This document shows, piece by piece, positions 1 through 11,950 of a stretch of 64,000 nt of DNA (its first letter is position 1; every line of letters starts with the position of its first letter). The translations under genes and the position numbers were made by a program. Where the stretch lies: NCBI GenBank assembly GCA_021397845.1, contig CM038053.1, forward strand, positions 87,667,157-87,731,156, written 5' to 3'. The notes beneath the pieces are model-generated. The model was not told the origin of the DNA. It made no database searches and saw only the letters and a list, made by a program, of their open reading frames with translations. The DNA comes from Areca catechu. Lineage: Eukaryota > Streptophyta > Magnoliopsida > Arecales > Arecaceae.

Positions 1-1456
1 TCATTTTACCAAGTAAACAGGATTCACAAGTGGGCAGTGATTCAGAATCACTGATCTTGAGGAGTCCATCTCCTCACATCTTGTTTATCCTATTTTGGTT
101 AATATGACCTAGCCTACAGTGCTAAAGATACAAATCGTTGACATTATCTAACCTTGGGCTTTTTCTAGAAGTGTACATTACACTAACAGGCCTTGATAGT
201 ACGTATATGCCATTATTTAATCTATCTTTTATTATAACAGAGTTATTCAAAATAACATCGCAAAAATCTCCTTTTATTGATAGTTCAAAACCATAATTGG
301 CCAAAAGGACTATAGAGATTATGCTCATAATAAAAGTAGGACAATAGTAACAGTCGACTAGTTCGATAGTACAAGACTCAAAGACAAGATGCAGGACTCC
401 GACCGCCAGTACTGGAATACGATTTCCATTCCCGATGCTCAGAAACTGTTCTCCATCTTCAAATCTTCTGCTAACTTGAAGTCATTGTAACGAATTACAA
501 ACGTGAATTGGACTACCAGTATCCAATACCCAGTTAGCAGTATCAATAATAGAGTAATTACAAGGTTTTATCATATAAATACCTTGTTCAGCAGACTTCT
601 GCTTCCTCGGCTTGTTCGGATCAAGGGACGTAATATAAAGAGGACAGTTCCTCTTCCAGTGTCCCTTCTTCTTGCAGTAGAAACATTCTGCAGAAGATTG
701 ATCAGCCTTATACTTCCTGGCCTGACTAGGGCCAGGAGCATTCTGCACCTTCTTTCCCTTTTTATTTATTTTCTTCTTCCTTTTCTTAAGGGGACGACGA
801 CCTCTACATCCTCCCACTAAATTCACCACCCCCTTATTTAGTTGGTGGTCTTTCTCGAAAGTCTGCAGCAACCCCAAAAGATCATGGTAGTTGACTGCAG
901 GCTTGTTCATTCTATAATGATCGAGAAAATCAAGATAGGAGGAAGGAAGAGAATTCAGGATCGCATCCTTGCCGAGCTGCTCGTGCAAGGGGCATCTGAG
1001 TTTGCCCAGTTTTTCAATCAGCTCGATCATGTATAATACATGATCAGTGATTGAACCACCATTCGGCATCTTGGAGTTGTAGATGGCACAAGACACTTTG
1101 TACCGTTCTACATCATCCGGGGTGCCGAAGGATTCCTTCAACTTTTGAAGGATTTCATCAGGTTGGGCCTCCTCGAATTTGCGACTGAACTCGTCGTTCA
1201 TCGCCGCTAACATAATGCATCAGACAGTAGTGTGATCAGAGACCCAATTCAGATAAGCGTCTCTGACTGCACTCCGTGTATTAGCCGGAGGAATTTCAGG
1301 TGCCGGATCCATTATCACATAGAGGATCCGTTCATGCTCCAGAACGATTCTCAATCTTCGATACCAACTATCAAAGTTGTGACCCTTTAACTTCTTGTTA
1401 TCGAGAAGTGACCGAAGCGATAAATTTGAAGACATCTGAAAAGAAAATAAGACCAA
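1..1456 (-). pseudogene. Ty1/copia gag-protease region, 5' part of polyprotein, running off the left edge
   Basis: This is the start of a copia polyprotein read right to left. The first part (1456 to 1220) is the gag N-terminus with the motif KLKGHNFDSWYRRL, followed by the UBN2-type gag core. A CCHC zinc knuckle (CFYCKKKGHWKRNC) lies near 660-700. The protease active site DTGS (WVLDTGSPIHVCNS) lies near 490-525. The frame continues below 480 into the segment that normally precedes the gag-pre-integrase domain. One frame holds throughout, but TGA stops interrupt it at about 1220-1222 and 482-484, so it is a decayed copy. The rest of pol lies outside the window. The start ATG at 1456, or 1435 (MSSNLSL), is the first after the leader. 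Copia assignment is firm; the lineage was not determined. Confidence 0.9.
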
Positions 1457-2950
1457 ATTAGTATATGAATTAATAATTTAACCAAAAGACTTGGACTTTC
1501 GTCTAAAGGTTTCTCCCACTAATTTTTCAGATTGGTAGCCTTTAACTCCAATCTGTGAAAACACTTTTTCAAGTGGGTACTGAAATCCAATAGGCCTCGC
1601 ATGAGCCCGACTATGGCCAGCTCACCCATACGAGCCTAAAGGTAGGTTCGTAAACTAATTGTTTCCCTAAACAATTTTTAGTATTTTATTTTGTCCCAGA
1701 GAACACCCCAATCAGCCTAGGGGCCTCCTATTGCGGGTCTCTGGTTAGGTCCAACCATTAAAATGACAAATCCAATGCTTCCAGCTAAATAAAAACCAAG
1801 CTCGACTATGGCCGGCCCACCTGGTCCCGTTAAGGAGGTTGCACTGAACCATCATCGATCAGATAGAAATTCCAGTCGCCAGATGTACACCCGTTCTATG
1901 GAGCTGCCGATGCACACCAAGCTAGTGGACACATTTCTATCCAACTCAATGGGAGGCTAAGACACTGTCAACTCTTTGACTTAGTTTTTTTAAGGACCTA
2001 ATAATTTTAGAGGATTTTTTTTTTTAGTTGTGACAGAAGAAAAAGACAAGGACATGGATCATCCTCCCACAGAATCAATCAGATTCTAGGAGGGTTGAAA
2101 TAAATCAACAAATTGATCCATGGGCACCTATAGATCAGTCAGACCGATCAACCTGGGTGACATGGGTTAACTCGAGTCATTGAGATTTTCCAATCAGTTC
2201 TGGTCGACTCGACTAGCCAAGTAGGTGAGATCATGGGTGAGTATCCGCCATTAACCATCTTTCCTAGACACCAACCAAGTTGGCCAGGAAAGAGGTAGCC
2301 TCATACAACCATGATCACAATGCCAAACCAACCTCGACACCAGTCGGTTTACCAGACTCGATCAGACTAGCCTAAAAACTCGGGCATCCATTGAGCTACT
2401 AATTGGATCCATTTTAGATGAACGGATCAACTAATCTAACTATTAGATAGTTCTAAAGAATGGCCTTAAACAACTTTTGTTTAATCTTCTTGTAATCCGG
2501 TTCAACTAAACTTAGGTCGAACCCATTTATGGACCCAACTAGCCAGCTAACCAAATTAAACCAAAATGGCTTATGCAAATTTGATTAGATTTCATAAACC
2601 TAAAAAAATTTTTAATAAGCCAAACTCTTGATTAAAATAATTTTTAATTAAGTCACAAAGTAAAACATTTTTACATAACTAGTCATGCATCAAGATTCAA
2701 AATTTTACAAATATTTTATATCCAATAAAACATGCCTAAAATCATGTATCAACAAATTAAAACCTTTTTTAATTTTAATATTCCTTAAAGATCCTTTTGA
2801 AGAGGCCAACACAGACAATCCGTATCGTGTCAAAGACACACGGTCATGGTGAAGGTCTCAACTAGGTTCCAAAAAGAAATCAGGATACATATTTAGATTA
2901 AACAAATTTTAATCTATAAACATGCAAACAGGAATAGATTACACATGCAA
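1457..2950 (-). other. Copia 5' leader between PBS and gag; no gene
   Basis: The AT-rich, non-coding stretch between the primer-binding site and gag of the left-edge copia element. It holds no frame resembling a known protein. A T-run lies near 2021-2031. I see no inserted element in it. Confidence 0.7.
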
Positions 2951-2965
2951 CCTGCTTTGATACCA
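2951..2965 (-). promoter_or_regulatory. Primer-binding site (initiator tRNA-Met type) of copia element
   Basis: The minus strand reads TGGTATCAAAGCAGG, one base from the plant initiator tRNA-Met complement TGGTATCAGAGC. It lies one base from the LTR end, the expected place to prime minus-strand DNA synthesis. Confidence 0.85.
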
Positions 2966-2966
2966 C

Positions 2967-5368
2967 TGAAAGAAAATGGTGCAGGTGGTTTGACATGATC
3001 CTACACTAGGCATGCAAACAGTTGCGGGAGCAGAATGGATTTTAAAAATAATTTTAAAAATCCGCGCAGCAGAAAACTGCTCCGCCCATAACCTAACCTA
3101 TTCATGTTGCATGAAGGCATGTATGATAATATAAAATATTTGCAAAACATTAAACAAAAAAATCTATTCATGCATGATAAAAAAAATAATTTTCCATACC
3201 TTTATTCCACCTGGAATAACTCTAGAATAAACCTGGAATAGACTGGAATAGCTGGAATAAAACTATTCTAGCTTTCTTCTTCCATGGGCTAATTGAAAAC
3301 TCTGTTTTGAGCTTGAAAAATGTTGCCGGAATGATGGCTTCCGGACCTCCGTTTGCTCCCAAATTTGAGCAGCAGCAAGGTGGACAATCGGTCTTCGATT
3401 TGCCACCAATATCTGCATTCTAAACAAGCTAAAACAGGTGTATAAAATCTCCAAATTCTGCTGCCAGAAATTCTGTAGCAGAACAGGAAAACAGCTTCTT
3501 TCTTCGCGTTTGGAGCAACAGTAGCCAATCCGGTTCACCTTGCTTGCTCCCAGGAGTAGAAGAGTACTCCCTCTAGAGGGTAGACATGCCGGGGGCCCTC
3601 CGATCCCTCTCCACATGCAGTGCTAGCCGCTGGAAGAACAAAAAGCCATAGTGGATGACAGCAAATTGGCTTTGCTGCAGTCCTTGGTTTGAGCACTCTA
3701 AGGGATAAGGAAAAGGTGCCTTAGACTCTCCCTCTCACCCTCCAAAACCCAGCCTATGTGTACCCAAAGGAAGCAGGAAAAATCTCTCTCAAATGGGCCT
3801 CTCTTCTCACGGTGAGATACTCTCTAAAAACAGGGCTGCTGGAAACCAAAACTCAAATAGAGAATGGCTGGGGTTGAATAAATAGAACAGCAGTGAGAAA
3901 AACGTAGAGACTGGGAGAGGAAGAGGCAGCCGGATGCGTTTCTCCCATTTAACAGCCATTTAACAGGGATTAAAAGGATGGGTGGAGGGAGGAGATGAGA
4001 TGCCCAGCAACAGCGATTTCTCTTCGGTCGTTTGGCCTTGCTTTGGATGCTTGGGTTTCTCTCAGCGAAACTTTGTTTTGGGACATTAAGGCTTCTTCAT
4101 TTAATGCTTGGACTCATTCCGGCGTAAAAAAAAATCCAACGTCAAAACCGTGTAAACCGGTCTAAGTGAGAGGAACACCGGTTCAATTAACAAGTCTAAG
4201 ACAATTTTGGTTCAAACCCATTTAAACCTATTAGTCCAACCCAATTGAATTTGGTTCAATTGGTTCACAACCAATTGGAGGCCGAAACGAACTCCGAATC
4301 AGTTCAAAACAGATTCAAAAAAATCCTGGCGCATTGCTGGTCAACCCGGAACAATTTCTGGTTGACACAAACAAGGGCAAGATGGGAAAAATAGTGCTCA
4401 AAAAATACAATGACCTTAAAACCGAGATGATTTCCAATCGTAATCGGTATCCGGATCAGAGAGTTATCCTTTGTGGCGTGTGACCTCATAGGTTCGAACC
4501 TAATCAGTAGCACTAGAACAATTCTAGTACCAGCACAGGAAACCATCTAGCAATGGGTCCCGGCGTCTGGATAGGTCGAAGATGCGGGAGCAAACTATCA
4601 AACCTCTGGCATATGGTTACCATATAATTCATCCCTTTGACCTCTAATGCTCAGGACGACTGAGATTGGGCTGCCAACCCATACTGAGTCAGTCGACTAC
4701 GTGTCTCAACCTTGCAAGCCTAGTGACTCTTCACTAGGGCTACCCCGGTCGAGGATTTGCTAAATTGAGATACTGCGAGACATTCAATCCAAACTGTTTG
4801 GACAGGTCAATTCTATCTTGGTCCATCACTGCTCCACAAGTACATGCCTATACCCAGAAACCTTCCATCACCGGATTAAAAATCTGGGTAGTCCGGCACC
4901 AAAGCATAGGGAGTTGCTTGCAAGCTACCATGATGACCTCAGGTCGGAGGGACACATATATCCATATCCAATCGTGAGTATCCCTTTGGCAGAAATGGGC
5001 TACACGGAGTCACGTTCAATAACATATCACATATCCCACTTGTAGATCACATCAGTGTCACCACACTCATTTGGTCAAGAGGACAACCAAACGATGTGAA
5101 CTACAACAACCTATACTTGATATATTGCCGTCTAGTATAATATATCCTTTGGTTGTGAACAGGGTTTAAGGAGCACTCGATACATCCTCTCTGTATCGAA
5201 GTCAGTGTAGTCCTAAGGACTTCATCACATGGAAAGAGTTCATTTCAGGGAAATTTAGTATGTGATGAGCTACCAAAAAATATATTTTATTAATTCAAAA
5301 AAATAGTACAATACTTAGCACAACCGCCTACAACCCAAGCGATTGTCTTTGGGACACAATTCCCAACA
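2967..5368 (-). mobile_element. 5' LTR of minus-strand copia element (about 2.4 kb)
   Basis: On the minus strand it starts TGTTGGGAATTGTG at 5368 and ends TTTCTTTCA at 2967, so it has TG...CA termini. A PBS lies one base beyond its 3' end. Its 4450-5368 half aligns by eye with the older fragment at 5369-6279 and with 38789-39380, for example the run CTCTGGCATATGGTTACCA near 4603. The length is large for copia. Short frames inside it look like chance. Confidence 0.85.
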
Positions 5369-6279
5369 GAAACTCCTATGGTGTGTGATCCAATAGGTTC
5401 GAACACTAAGCCGGTAGCACTGGAACACTTTCAGTACCAGTCAAATTCATCATCTAGCAATGATACCCGATGTGCAGATAGCTTGAAGATTGCAAAGCAA
5501 CTTTCTAGAACCTCTGGCATATGGTTACCACATAATTCATCTCTTTGACCTCAAAATGCTTAGGATGACCTAGGGTTTGACTACCAACCCTAACCTGGTA
5601 TATCCAGATCATTTCTCAACCTTACAGGTTCTGTGACTCCTCACAAGAACTATCCTAGCCAAGGTTTTGCTAAATTGAGACATGTTGAGTCATTCACTCC
5701 AAACAATTTGAAGGGGTCAATCCTATCTTGATCCACCATCACTCCACCGGTACTTGACTGTACCTAGAAGCCATTAATCACTAGCTTAGAAATTCAGGTA
5801 ATTCAGCATCAAAGTATAGAGAGTTGCTGGTAAGCTGCCATGGTGACCTCAGGTCTGAGGGATAAATATATCCATATCCCTTCGCGAGCAACCCTTTGGC
5901 AGAAGGGAGCTCTGTAGTTGGTTACATTCAGTGTGATGTCATACATTTCACCTGTATGTCACATCAGTGTCTTTACACTCCTTGGTTAAGAGGATAACCA
6001 ATAAATATGACATACAACAACCTACACTCAATACATCGCTATCCTATAAAAATGTATCCTTTGGTTGTGAACCAGTTTAAGAACTACTCGATATATCCTC
6101 TTTATATCAAATATAATATAGTTTTAAGGACTCCATCATACAGGAGTTCTTTCAAGAAAATGCATATATGATGAACAACCAAAAGAATAACATTTTTCAT
6201 TAAGAAATTCATATATAATTACAAAATAGCACAACCATCGATAGTCATGATGATTAGCTTTAGGACACAATTTCCAACA
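5369..6279 (-). mobile_element. Older, truncated copia LTR, related to the one at 2967-5368
   Basis: It repeats the order of blocks seen at 4450-5368 with many substitutions: the GTGTGATCC-AATAGGTTCGAAC block, then CTCTGGCATATGGTTACCA, then a terminus reading TGTTGGAAATTGTGTCC on the minus strand at 6279. It is cut at 5369, exactly where the younger LTR begins, so the younger element probably inserted into this one. The other half should lie left of the window. Confidence 0.75.
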
Positions 6280-7267
6280 TCTTAACCTCCATGATCGGCC
6301 CAAAAGGCACTAGCAAGACAGGCTGAGTCCTTATGGGCCCTGCCTCCGGTGTCTGCTGAACCTCTAGACTCCGGCATTGGGTTTGCTGCCTCCCCCTTAG
6401 ATTTTATCGATCTCGTGATTCCAAGGGTAGCTATAGTAGCCCCTCATTGTGCCACCTCTAACGCATCAGAGGGGTCGTGATATGTTCCAAAACGACCACA
6501 CCCCGGCAGCCACCTCCCCGTCGAGAACCTCTGGTCTTATAAACTGAGGGGAGGCATGAGTGGTCTCTTTCTCCCTGCTCTATTATTCCCCAGCTGTGCA
6601 ACCATAGGCTTTCCCCCTTATCCTTTTTGGGTGAAGTTTTCAAGCTCGGTGGGTTTCTTCTCCAAGCCAGATGCCATCATCTTGATGACTTGTCGATCCC
6701 TCCTAGAGAGTCTTCACTCGACTCCTCGATTCCTTGGCAGAGGACTTGAAGTCCACCAAGAGCCTTCTCCCAGCATGGCCCGAAGGAGGAGTAAAAGAAG
6801 AAATCATGGAAGAAAGGATCTAGCCTATCAGGAGTTCACAACACTCGAACGGGAGAGGAGCCAAATGAGAAGGAGTGCACGGTAATATTGTTGGCCAGCA
6901 CTCAAGGACTCTTTAAATAGGGAGGATGCAGACCCTTTGCAGTAAAGGTCGCCACCCACCATCGCCTCATCCCAATGTAAGACATGTGCCCACTCAATCT
7001 TTTGGCCAATAGGAGACTACCATGTGGCTTAGCCGGATGTCCCAGATATGCCAAACTTATGACTATCACTTCGATCCAAATGGAGCATTCATGATCCTTT
7101 ATTGGAAGTTCGAGCGTCACCTCGTTTGTATCAGGGGAATGATTTTCAAGCCACGGGTGCCTGAGGAATTAATGGCACAGCAAGTGCATCCCCCCACGTC
7201 AACGGGACTATTACTCCCTTTGCCTCGAGTGCTACCTCATCTTCTGGCCTTAAAAGTGGGGGGCAAC
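6280..7267 (+). other. Unassigned retroelement-derived sequence ending in a polypurine tract
   Basis: Mixed GC-rich sequence with no recognisable protein. A TATA-like TCTTATAAACTG lies at about 6535-6546 and CTTTAAATAGGG at about 6910-6921, so part may be promoter/LTR debris. The right end is AAAAGTGGGGGG (7252-7263), a good polypurine tract next to the LTR starting at 7268. It therefore probably includes the 3' untranslated end of a plus-strand gypsy element. The frame at 6556-6885 has no family features I know. Confidence 0.5.
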
Positions 7268-7377
7268 TGATATGGCAACATCCATTGATGTGGAGCATGT
7301 GGGCAGCCACAGTAATAGGAGACCCGCCATCCGGGTGTGGCATCCTGACGAAGGGCCGAGGCGATGAGCCCCTATAT

Positions 7378-7850
7378 GAGATCAGCCTCCTTATCGAGGT
7401 CCAGCTTCCAGCCGAGGCTGGGCTCATTAGGTGATCTAAGATCAGCCTCCCTGCTGAGGTTAAGCTCCTAACCGAGGTCGGGCTCATTGGACGAGCCCCC
7501 CATTTGAGATCAGCATCCCTACCGAGATCCAGCTCCTAGCCGAGGCTGAGCTGATTGAGCGAGCCCCCCGTCTGAGATCAGCCTCCCTACCTAGGTCTAG
7601 CTCTGAGTCGAGGCCAGACTCATTGGTTGAGCCCCCCATCTGAGATCAGCCTCCCTGCCAAGGTCAAGCTCCCATTCGAGGCCGGGCTCATTGGACGAGC
7701 CCCCTGTCATAGATCAAACTCCATGCCGAGGTCCAGCTCCCAATCGAGGTCGAGCTCATTGAGCGAGCCCCCATCTAAGATCAGCTTCCCTATCGAGGTC
7801 AAGCTCCCAGCCGATGCTGGGCTCACGAGGTGCACCACTATCCAAGGTCA
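7378..7850 (+). repeat. 68-bp tandem repeat, about 7 degenerate units
   Basis: Units begin with ATCAGCCTCC or a variant at 7381, 7441, 7509, 7577, 7645, 7713 and 7780, with spacings of 60, 68, 68, 68, 68 and 67 bases. Each holds three short GAGG/GAGCT-type blocks and the phrase GGGCTCATTG. The array lies inside the U3 side of the Tat-like LTR. Units differ by several substitutions, so it is not recent. Confidence 0.9.
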
Positions 7851-7866
7851 GCTCCCGGTTAGGGCC

Positions 7867-7871
7867 ACACT
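7867..7871. repeat. Target-site duplication ACACT, left copy
   Basis: ACACT lies immediately before the outermost LTR (7872) and is repeated exactly at 25091-25095 after the last LTR. It shows that the array occupies one insertion site. Confidence 0.85.
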
Positions 7872-9324
7872 TGATGCGGGACTAATATGCATGCCATTTT
7901 TTTGTATGTTTTACATGTTGAGTTAGGTGATTAATTCCCGAATTTCAGATCAAAATTATTTATAGAGAATTTTGTATGAATTTTTGAATATCAGCATGCA
8001 GATTAGGACCTAGAAAAGTAGCAAAGAAGGACCGCCGAGGCTGAGAAGCCTCGGTTAGGGCAAGTTCTCCTACAATAAAACTACTGGACGTAGAGGGGTG
8101 TACCTGACAATGTCTGTGAAGATTGCAGCGAAGGGATCTCTCGTTCCTCGATGGATGCGGCCTGAAAAACCGAGCCAAAGACCCACGGATACCCGGCTTT
8201 CTGCTCGGTGATCCGATTGAGGCTTGGCTGGAGTCGTTGGATTCGTAGGAACTCAGGGACCTGTAAACGACCTGTCAGGGGTTAGAAAACTCATAAAGGA
8301 ACAAGAAAACAAAGGAAAAATAGCAAGGGAAGGCTTCTTTTGGAGTGGGCATCTAGGGATCTGAGAGGCTTGTTGGCAGCAGGAAGATGATTGCAGCACT
8401 GGGAACAAAAACTCTCACAAACCCCTTTATGCACACCGCAGGGTATCACACAACTCAATAGAAGAACTCAAGGTTTTTATTCATCAAAAAATTCTCCCTT
8501 CATACAAGAGGCTAGGGTCCCTTAAATAGACCCTTAACCTTGGGCTCCAAGTAAGGGAACATTAGTCTTTACATGAGAATCCTTTTCCCTCTCAAACCCT
8601 AGCTAGAAAATAAGGAAACTTTAGGTAGAAAAAATCCCTAAAATTTTTCTTGACTTGGCCAACACTCTAAGGACACCTAGGGGGGGTGTTGGGCTTCTAA
8701 GAGCAGCAAGGGGCCGGCCCAAAGGGGCCCGGGTGCATGGGTTTGGGCCTCTGGAAGCTGGGGTGGCCTGGTAGCCATGTAGAAGGAATATTCTCTGGTA
8801 TCTTGCTTCTTAGGGGCTTGGGCTGGCGCCTGGGCTTGATTTCTTTGGGCTAGGATGCAGATGGACCTCTAAAATCATGGATGCCCTGGTCTATGAATAT
8901 ATTTTGGCATCTGGAAGGAAATCTGGGCATCTGGAGGGCATCTGCAAGGAATCAGGGTTTCTGATTTTCCTCCTGGGGTCTTCAAATCTTCAAGCTGGGT
9001 TTGACTTGGGCTAATCTTCCCTGTCTTCAATCTGGTTGGACTTTGTCTTTACTTGTATGATGTGGTCTTGAGTTTTCTTTATGCTTGGATAGGACTCAAA
9101 AAAATAAAATTAGCTCAACATGAGCTGACCAATATTGGACTGAGCTAGCTCAACATGAGCTGACTAGTACAGAACTGAAATATCAACTCAAAAAACTCAA
9201 ATAACAACTAAAATGGACTCAGATGAGCTAAGCCCTTTTTACAGATGGTCTCATAAATTATTGATCAATTTATAGAGGGTTGAAAAGCCTTTGTCTTATT
9301 CTGGTGCCTCAGGTGTCCCCACCA
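7872..9324 (-). mobile_element. LTR A: 3' LTR of the outer non-autonomous gypsy element
   Basis: In plus coordinates it begins TGATGCGGGACTAATATG and ends GTGTCCCCACCA, so the element-sense LTR is TGGTGGGGACAC...GCATCA. It shares diagnostic variants with LTR E (GCGGGAC, GTCCCCACC, the ATGTTGAGTTAGG block) that LTRs B, C and D lack, so A and E are the pair of one element. A TATTTAAGGG promoter motif (minus strand) lies near 8520. Confidence 0.9.
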
Positions 9325-9929
9325 ATTCTCCCGGGGTGTGAGTAACTCGACCCTGTCGAGTGAAGGTCAGACTGGCTCACATATCTCTTAAGAAGGTTTG
9401 GGTTGAGGCGTTGCAAGTCCTCTCGAGAAATCCATGAATCGTCTGACTCTGGCTGGCCTTGCCATCGGACCAGGAAGCGTTGATAGTCATGGCCCTGGGA
9501 TGTGATGGCTTGATAGTCCAGGATACACTCGATCCGTTCTCCTCTCTTAGGCCAAATTTGTTTGTGGACACTCTAGGTTAGAGTCACTCACAATGAGGAA
9601 TAGGTCAAAAGGCCTCACTAATCGATACCCAACCAGGTCTATAATAGGTCAAAAGGCCTCACTAGGTATCGCTACCGGTTCCCTATACCCAACCAGGTGA
9701 AGGTAGAACTAATGCACAAATCCGAAGGCAATTCTAACACCTAGGCATTTGATCCAACCTTCTCTATCACTTTAAAAGGTCCGGCTCTGCGAGCATGAAG
9801 CTTCTTTTATGCCTAAGCCTAACCAAGATAGAATCCACTACATCAAATTCTTTAATCCATCTTTGGGAATTAGCCAGTTGTTTCAAAATTAGTGCAGGTG
9901 GTGAACATGCTGGGCATATGCAGACTCCT
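9325..9929 (-). pseudogene. 3' internal remnant (chromodomain tail) of the outer element
   Basis: This matches the 3' end of the internal region of the other copies: a polypurine-like GGGAGAATTGG next to the LTR, and above it the decayed end of integrase with a chromodomain-type tail (ERI/VLDDQAI-like, then SDDSWIS-like). The reading frame is broken. It stops at 9929 in GCAGACTCCT, where LTR B begins. The plus element at 33480-33540 shows the uninterrupted sequence GCAGACTCCTAAC on its minus strand, so B inserted into this region. Confidence 0.75.
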
Positions 9930-11377
9930 TGATGCGGAACTAATATGCATGCAATTTTTTTATATGTTTTATATGTGGGGTTGGGTGATTAATTCCCGAA
10001 TTTTAGATTAAAATAAGTTATAGGGAATTTTATATGAATTTTAGAAGATCAGCATGCAGATTAGGACCTAGAAAAGTAGAAAAGAAGGATCGCCGGGGCT
10101 GAGAAGCCTCGGTTAGGGCAAGTTCTCCTACAATAAAACTACTAGAGGTAGAGGGGTGTACCTGACAACGTCTGTGAAGATCGCAACAAAAGGGTCTCTC
10201 ATTCCTCGATGGATGCGGCCTGGAAAATCGAGCCAAAGACCCGCGGATACCCGGCTTTCTGCTCGGTGATCCGATTGAGGCTTGGCTGGAGTCGTTGGAT
10301 TCGTAGGAACTCGGGGACCTGCAAACGACCTGTCAGGGGTTAGAAAACTCACAAAGGAACAAGAAAATAAAGGAAAAACAGCAAGGGAAGGCTTCTTTTG
10401 GAGTGGGCGTCCAGGGATCTGAGATGCTTGTTGGTAGCAGGAAGATGATTGCAGCACTGGGAAGAAGAACTCTCGCAAACCCTTTATGCACACAGCAGGG
10501 TATCACACAACTCAATAGAAGAACTCAAGGTTTTCATTCATCAAAAATTCCCCTCATACAAGAGGCTAGGGTCCCTTAAATAGACCCTTAACCTTGGGCT
10601 CCAAGTAAGGGTACATAAGTCTTTACATAAGAATCATTTTCCCTCTCAAACCCTAGCTAGAAAATAAGGAAATATTAGGTAGAAAAATCCCTAAAATTTT
10701 TCTTGACTTGGTCAAGACTCCAAGGACGCCTAGGGGGGCGTGTTGGGCTTCTAGGAGCAGCAAAAGGCTGGCCCAAAGGGGCCCGGGTGCATGGGTTTGG
10801 GCCTCTGGAAGCTGGGGTGGCCTGGTAGCCAGGTAGCAGGAATATTCCCTGGTATCTTGCTTCTTAGGGCTTGGGCTTGGCACCTGGGCTTGATTTCATT
10901 GGGCTAGGATGCAGATGGACCTCTGGAATCATGGATGCCCTTATTTATGAATATACTTTGGCATCTGGAAGGGAATCTGGGCATCTGGAGGGCATCTGCA
11001 AGGAATCAGGGTTTCTGATTTTTCTCCTGGGGTCTTCAAATCTTCAAGCTGGGTTGGACTTGGGCTAAACTTCCATGTCTTCAATCTGGCTGGACTTGGT
11101 CTTCACTTGTATAATATAGTCTTGAGTCTTCAGTATGCTTGGACAGGACTCAAAAAAATAAAATTAGCTCAACATGAGCTAACTAGCATTGGACTGAACT
11201 AGCTCAACATGAGTTGACTAGTACAGAAGTGAAATAACAACTAAAAATACTCAAATAACAACTAAAATGGACTCAGATGAGCTAAGCCCTTATTACAGAT
11301 GGACTCATAAATTATTGATCAATTACAGAGGGTTGAGAAGCCTCTGCCTTATTCTGGTGCCTTTGGTGTCCGCACCA
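9930..11377 (-). mobile_element. LTR B of the inner array
   Basis: 1,448 bp, starting TGATGCGGAACTAATATG and ending GTGTCCGCACCA in plus coordinates. The GGAAC and TCCGCACC variants are shared with C and D but not with A or E. It differs from C by scattered substitutions, for example ACGTCTGTG against ATGTCTGTG near 10170. Confidence 0.9.
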
Positions 11378-11950
11378 ATTCTCCCGGGGTGGGAGGAACT
11401 CGACCCTGTCGAGTGAAGATCAGACTGGCTCACATATCTCTCGAGAAGGTCTGGGTTGAGGCATTGCAAGTCCTCTCGAGAAATCTACGAATCGTCCGAC
11501 TCTGGCTGGCCTTGCCATCGGATCAGGAAGCATTGATAGTCACGGCCCCGGGTCGTGATGGCTTGATCGTCCAGGATACGCTCGATCCGTTCTCCTCTCT
11601 CAGGCCAATTTGTTAGTGGACACTCTGGGTTAGGGTCACTCACAATGAAAAGGAATAGGTCCAAAGGCCTTACTAGGTATCGCTGCAGGTTCCCTATACT
11701 CAACCAGGTCTGTAATATTGAAGGTAGAACTAATGCCCAAATCTGAAGGCAAGTCTAACACCTAGGCATTTGATCCAATCCTTCTCTATCACTTTAAAAG
11801 GTCCGGCTCTGCGAGCATGAAGCTTCTTTTAGGCCTAAGCCTAACCAAGATAGAATCCACTACATCAAATTCTTTGACCCTTCTTCGGGAATTAGCCAGT
11901 TATTTTAAGATTAGTGCGGGTGGTGAACATGCTAGGCACATGCAGACAAA
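11378..11950 (-). pseudogene. Chromodomain tail of internal region 1
   Basis: The minus-strand frame 11703-11485 reads the LTR-proximal part of a chromovirus integrase C-terminus. Motifs are ECPLTNWPERGERIERILDD, then QAITTRGRDYQ, then WQGQPESDDS. These match 62580-62740 of the chromovirus. A stop replaces the Trp after SDDS. Upstream, up to about 11950, the GPFKV-to-DLVEYREP segment is recognisable only in pieces in different frames. A chromodomain tethers integrase to modified histones in chromoviruses; here the part is present without a usable integrase. Confidence 0.75.

Larger units (their letters stand above)
7268..7871 (+). mobile_element. Tat/Retand-like gypsy 3' LTR, segment 1 of 3
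   Basis: It starts TGATATGGCAAC directly after a polypurine tract and carries the 68-bp tandem repeat. It is cut at 7871 by the non-autonomous gypsy array. It resumes at 25096-25112 and again at 26891, where the LTR has a TATA box and a downstream block containing CTTGATCATCGGAGTG, which I associate with Tat-type gypsy LTRs. The lineage rests on that block and the polypurine form, so it is an inference. Confidence 0.6.

Noticed and set aside
6556..6885. A 109-residue plus-strand frame with an Arg/Ser-rich end
   Set aside because: No domain or homologue is recognised; it sits in retroelement debris between an LTR fragment and a polypurine tract.
7378..7850. Possible CRISPR-like or centromeric satellite array
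   Set aside because: Units are degenerate tandem repeats without spacers, only seven in number, and lie inside an LTR; this is plant DNA.
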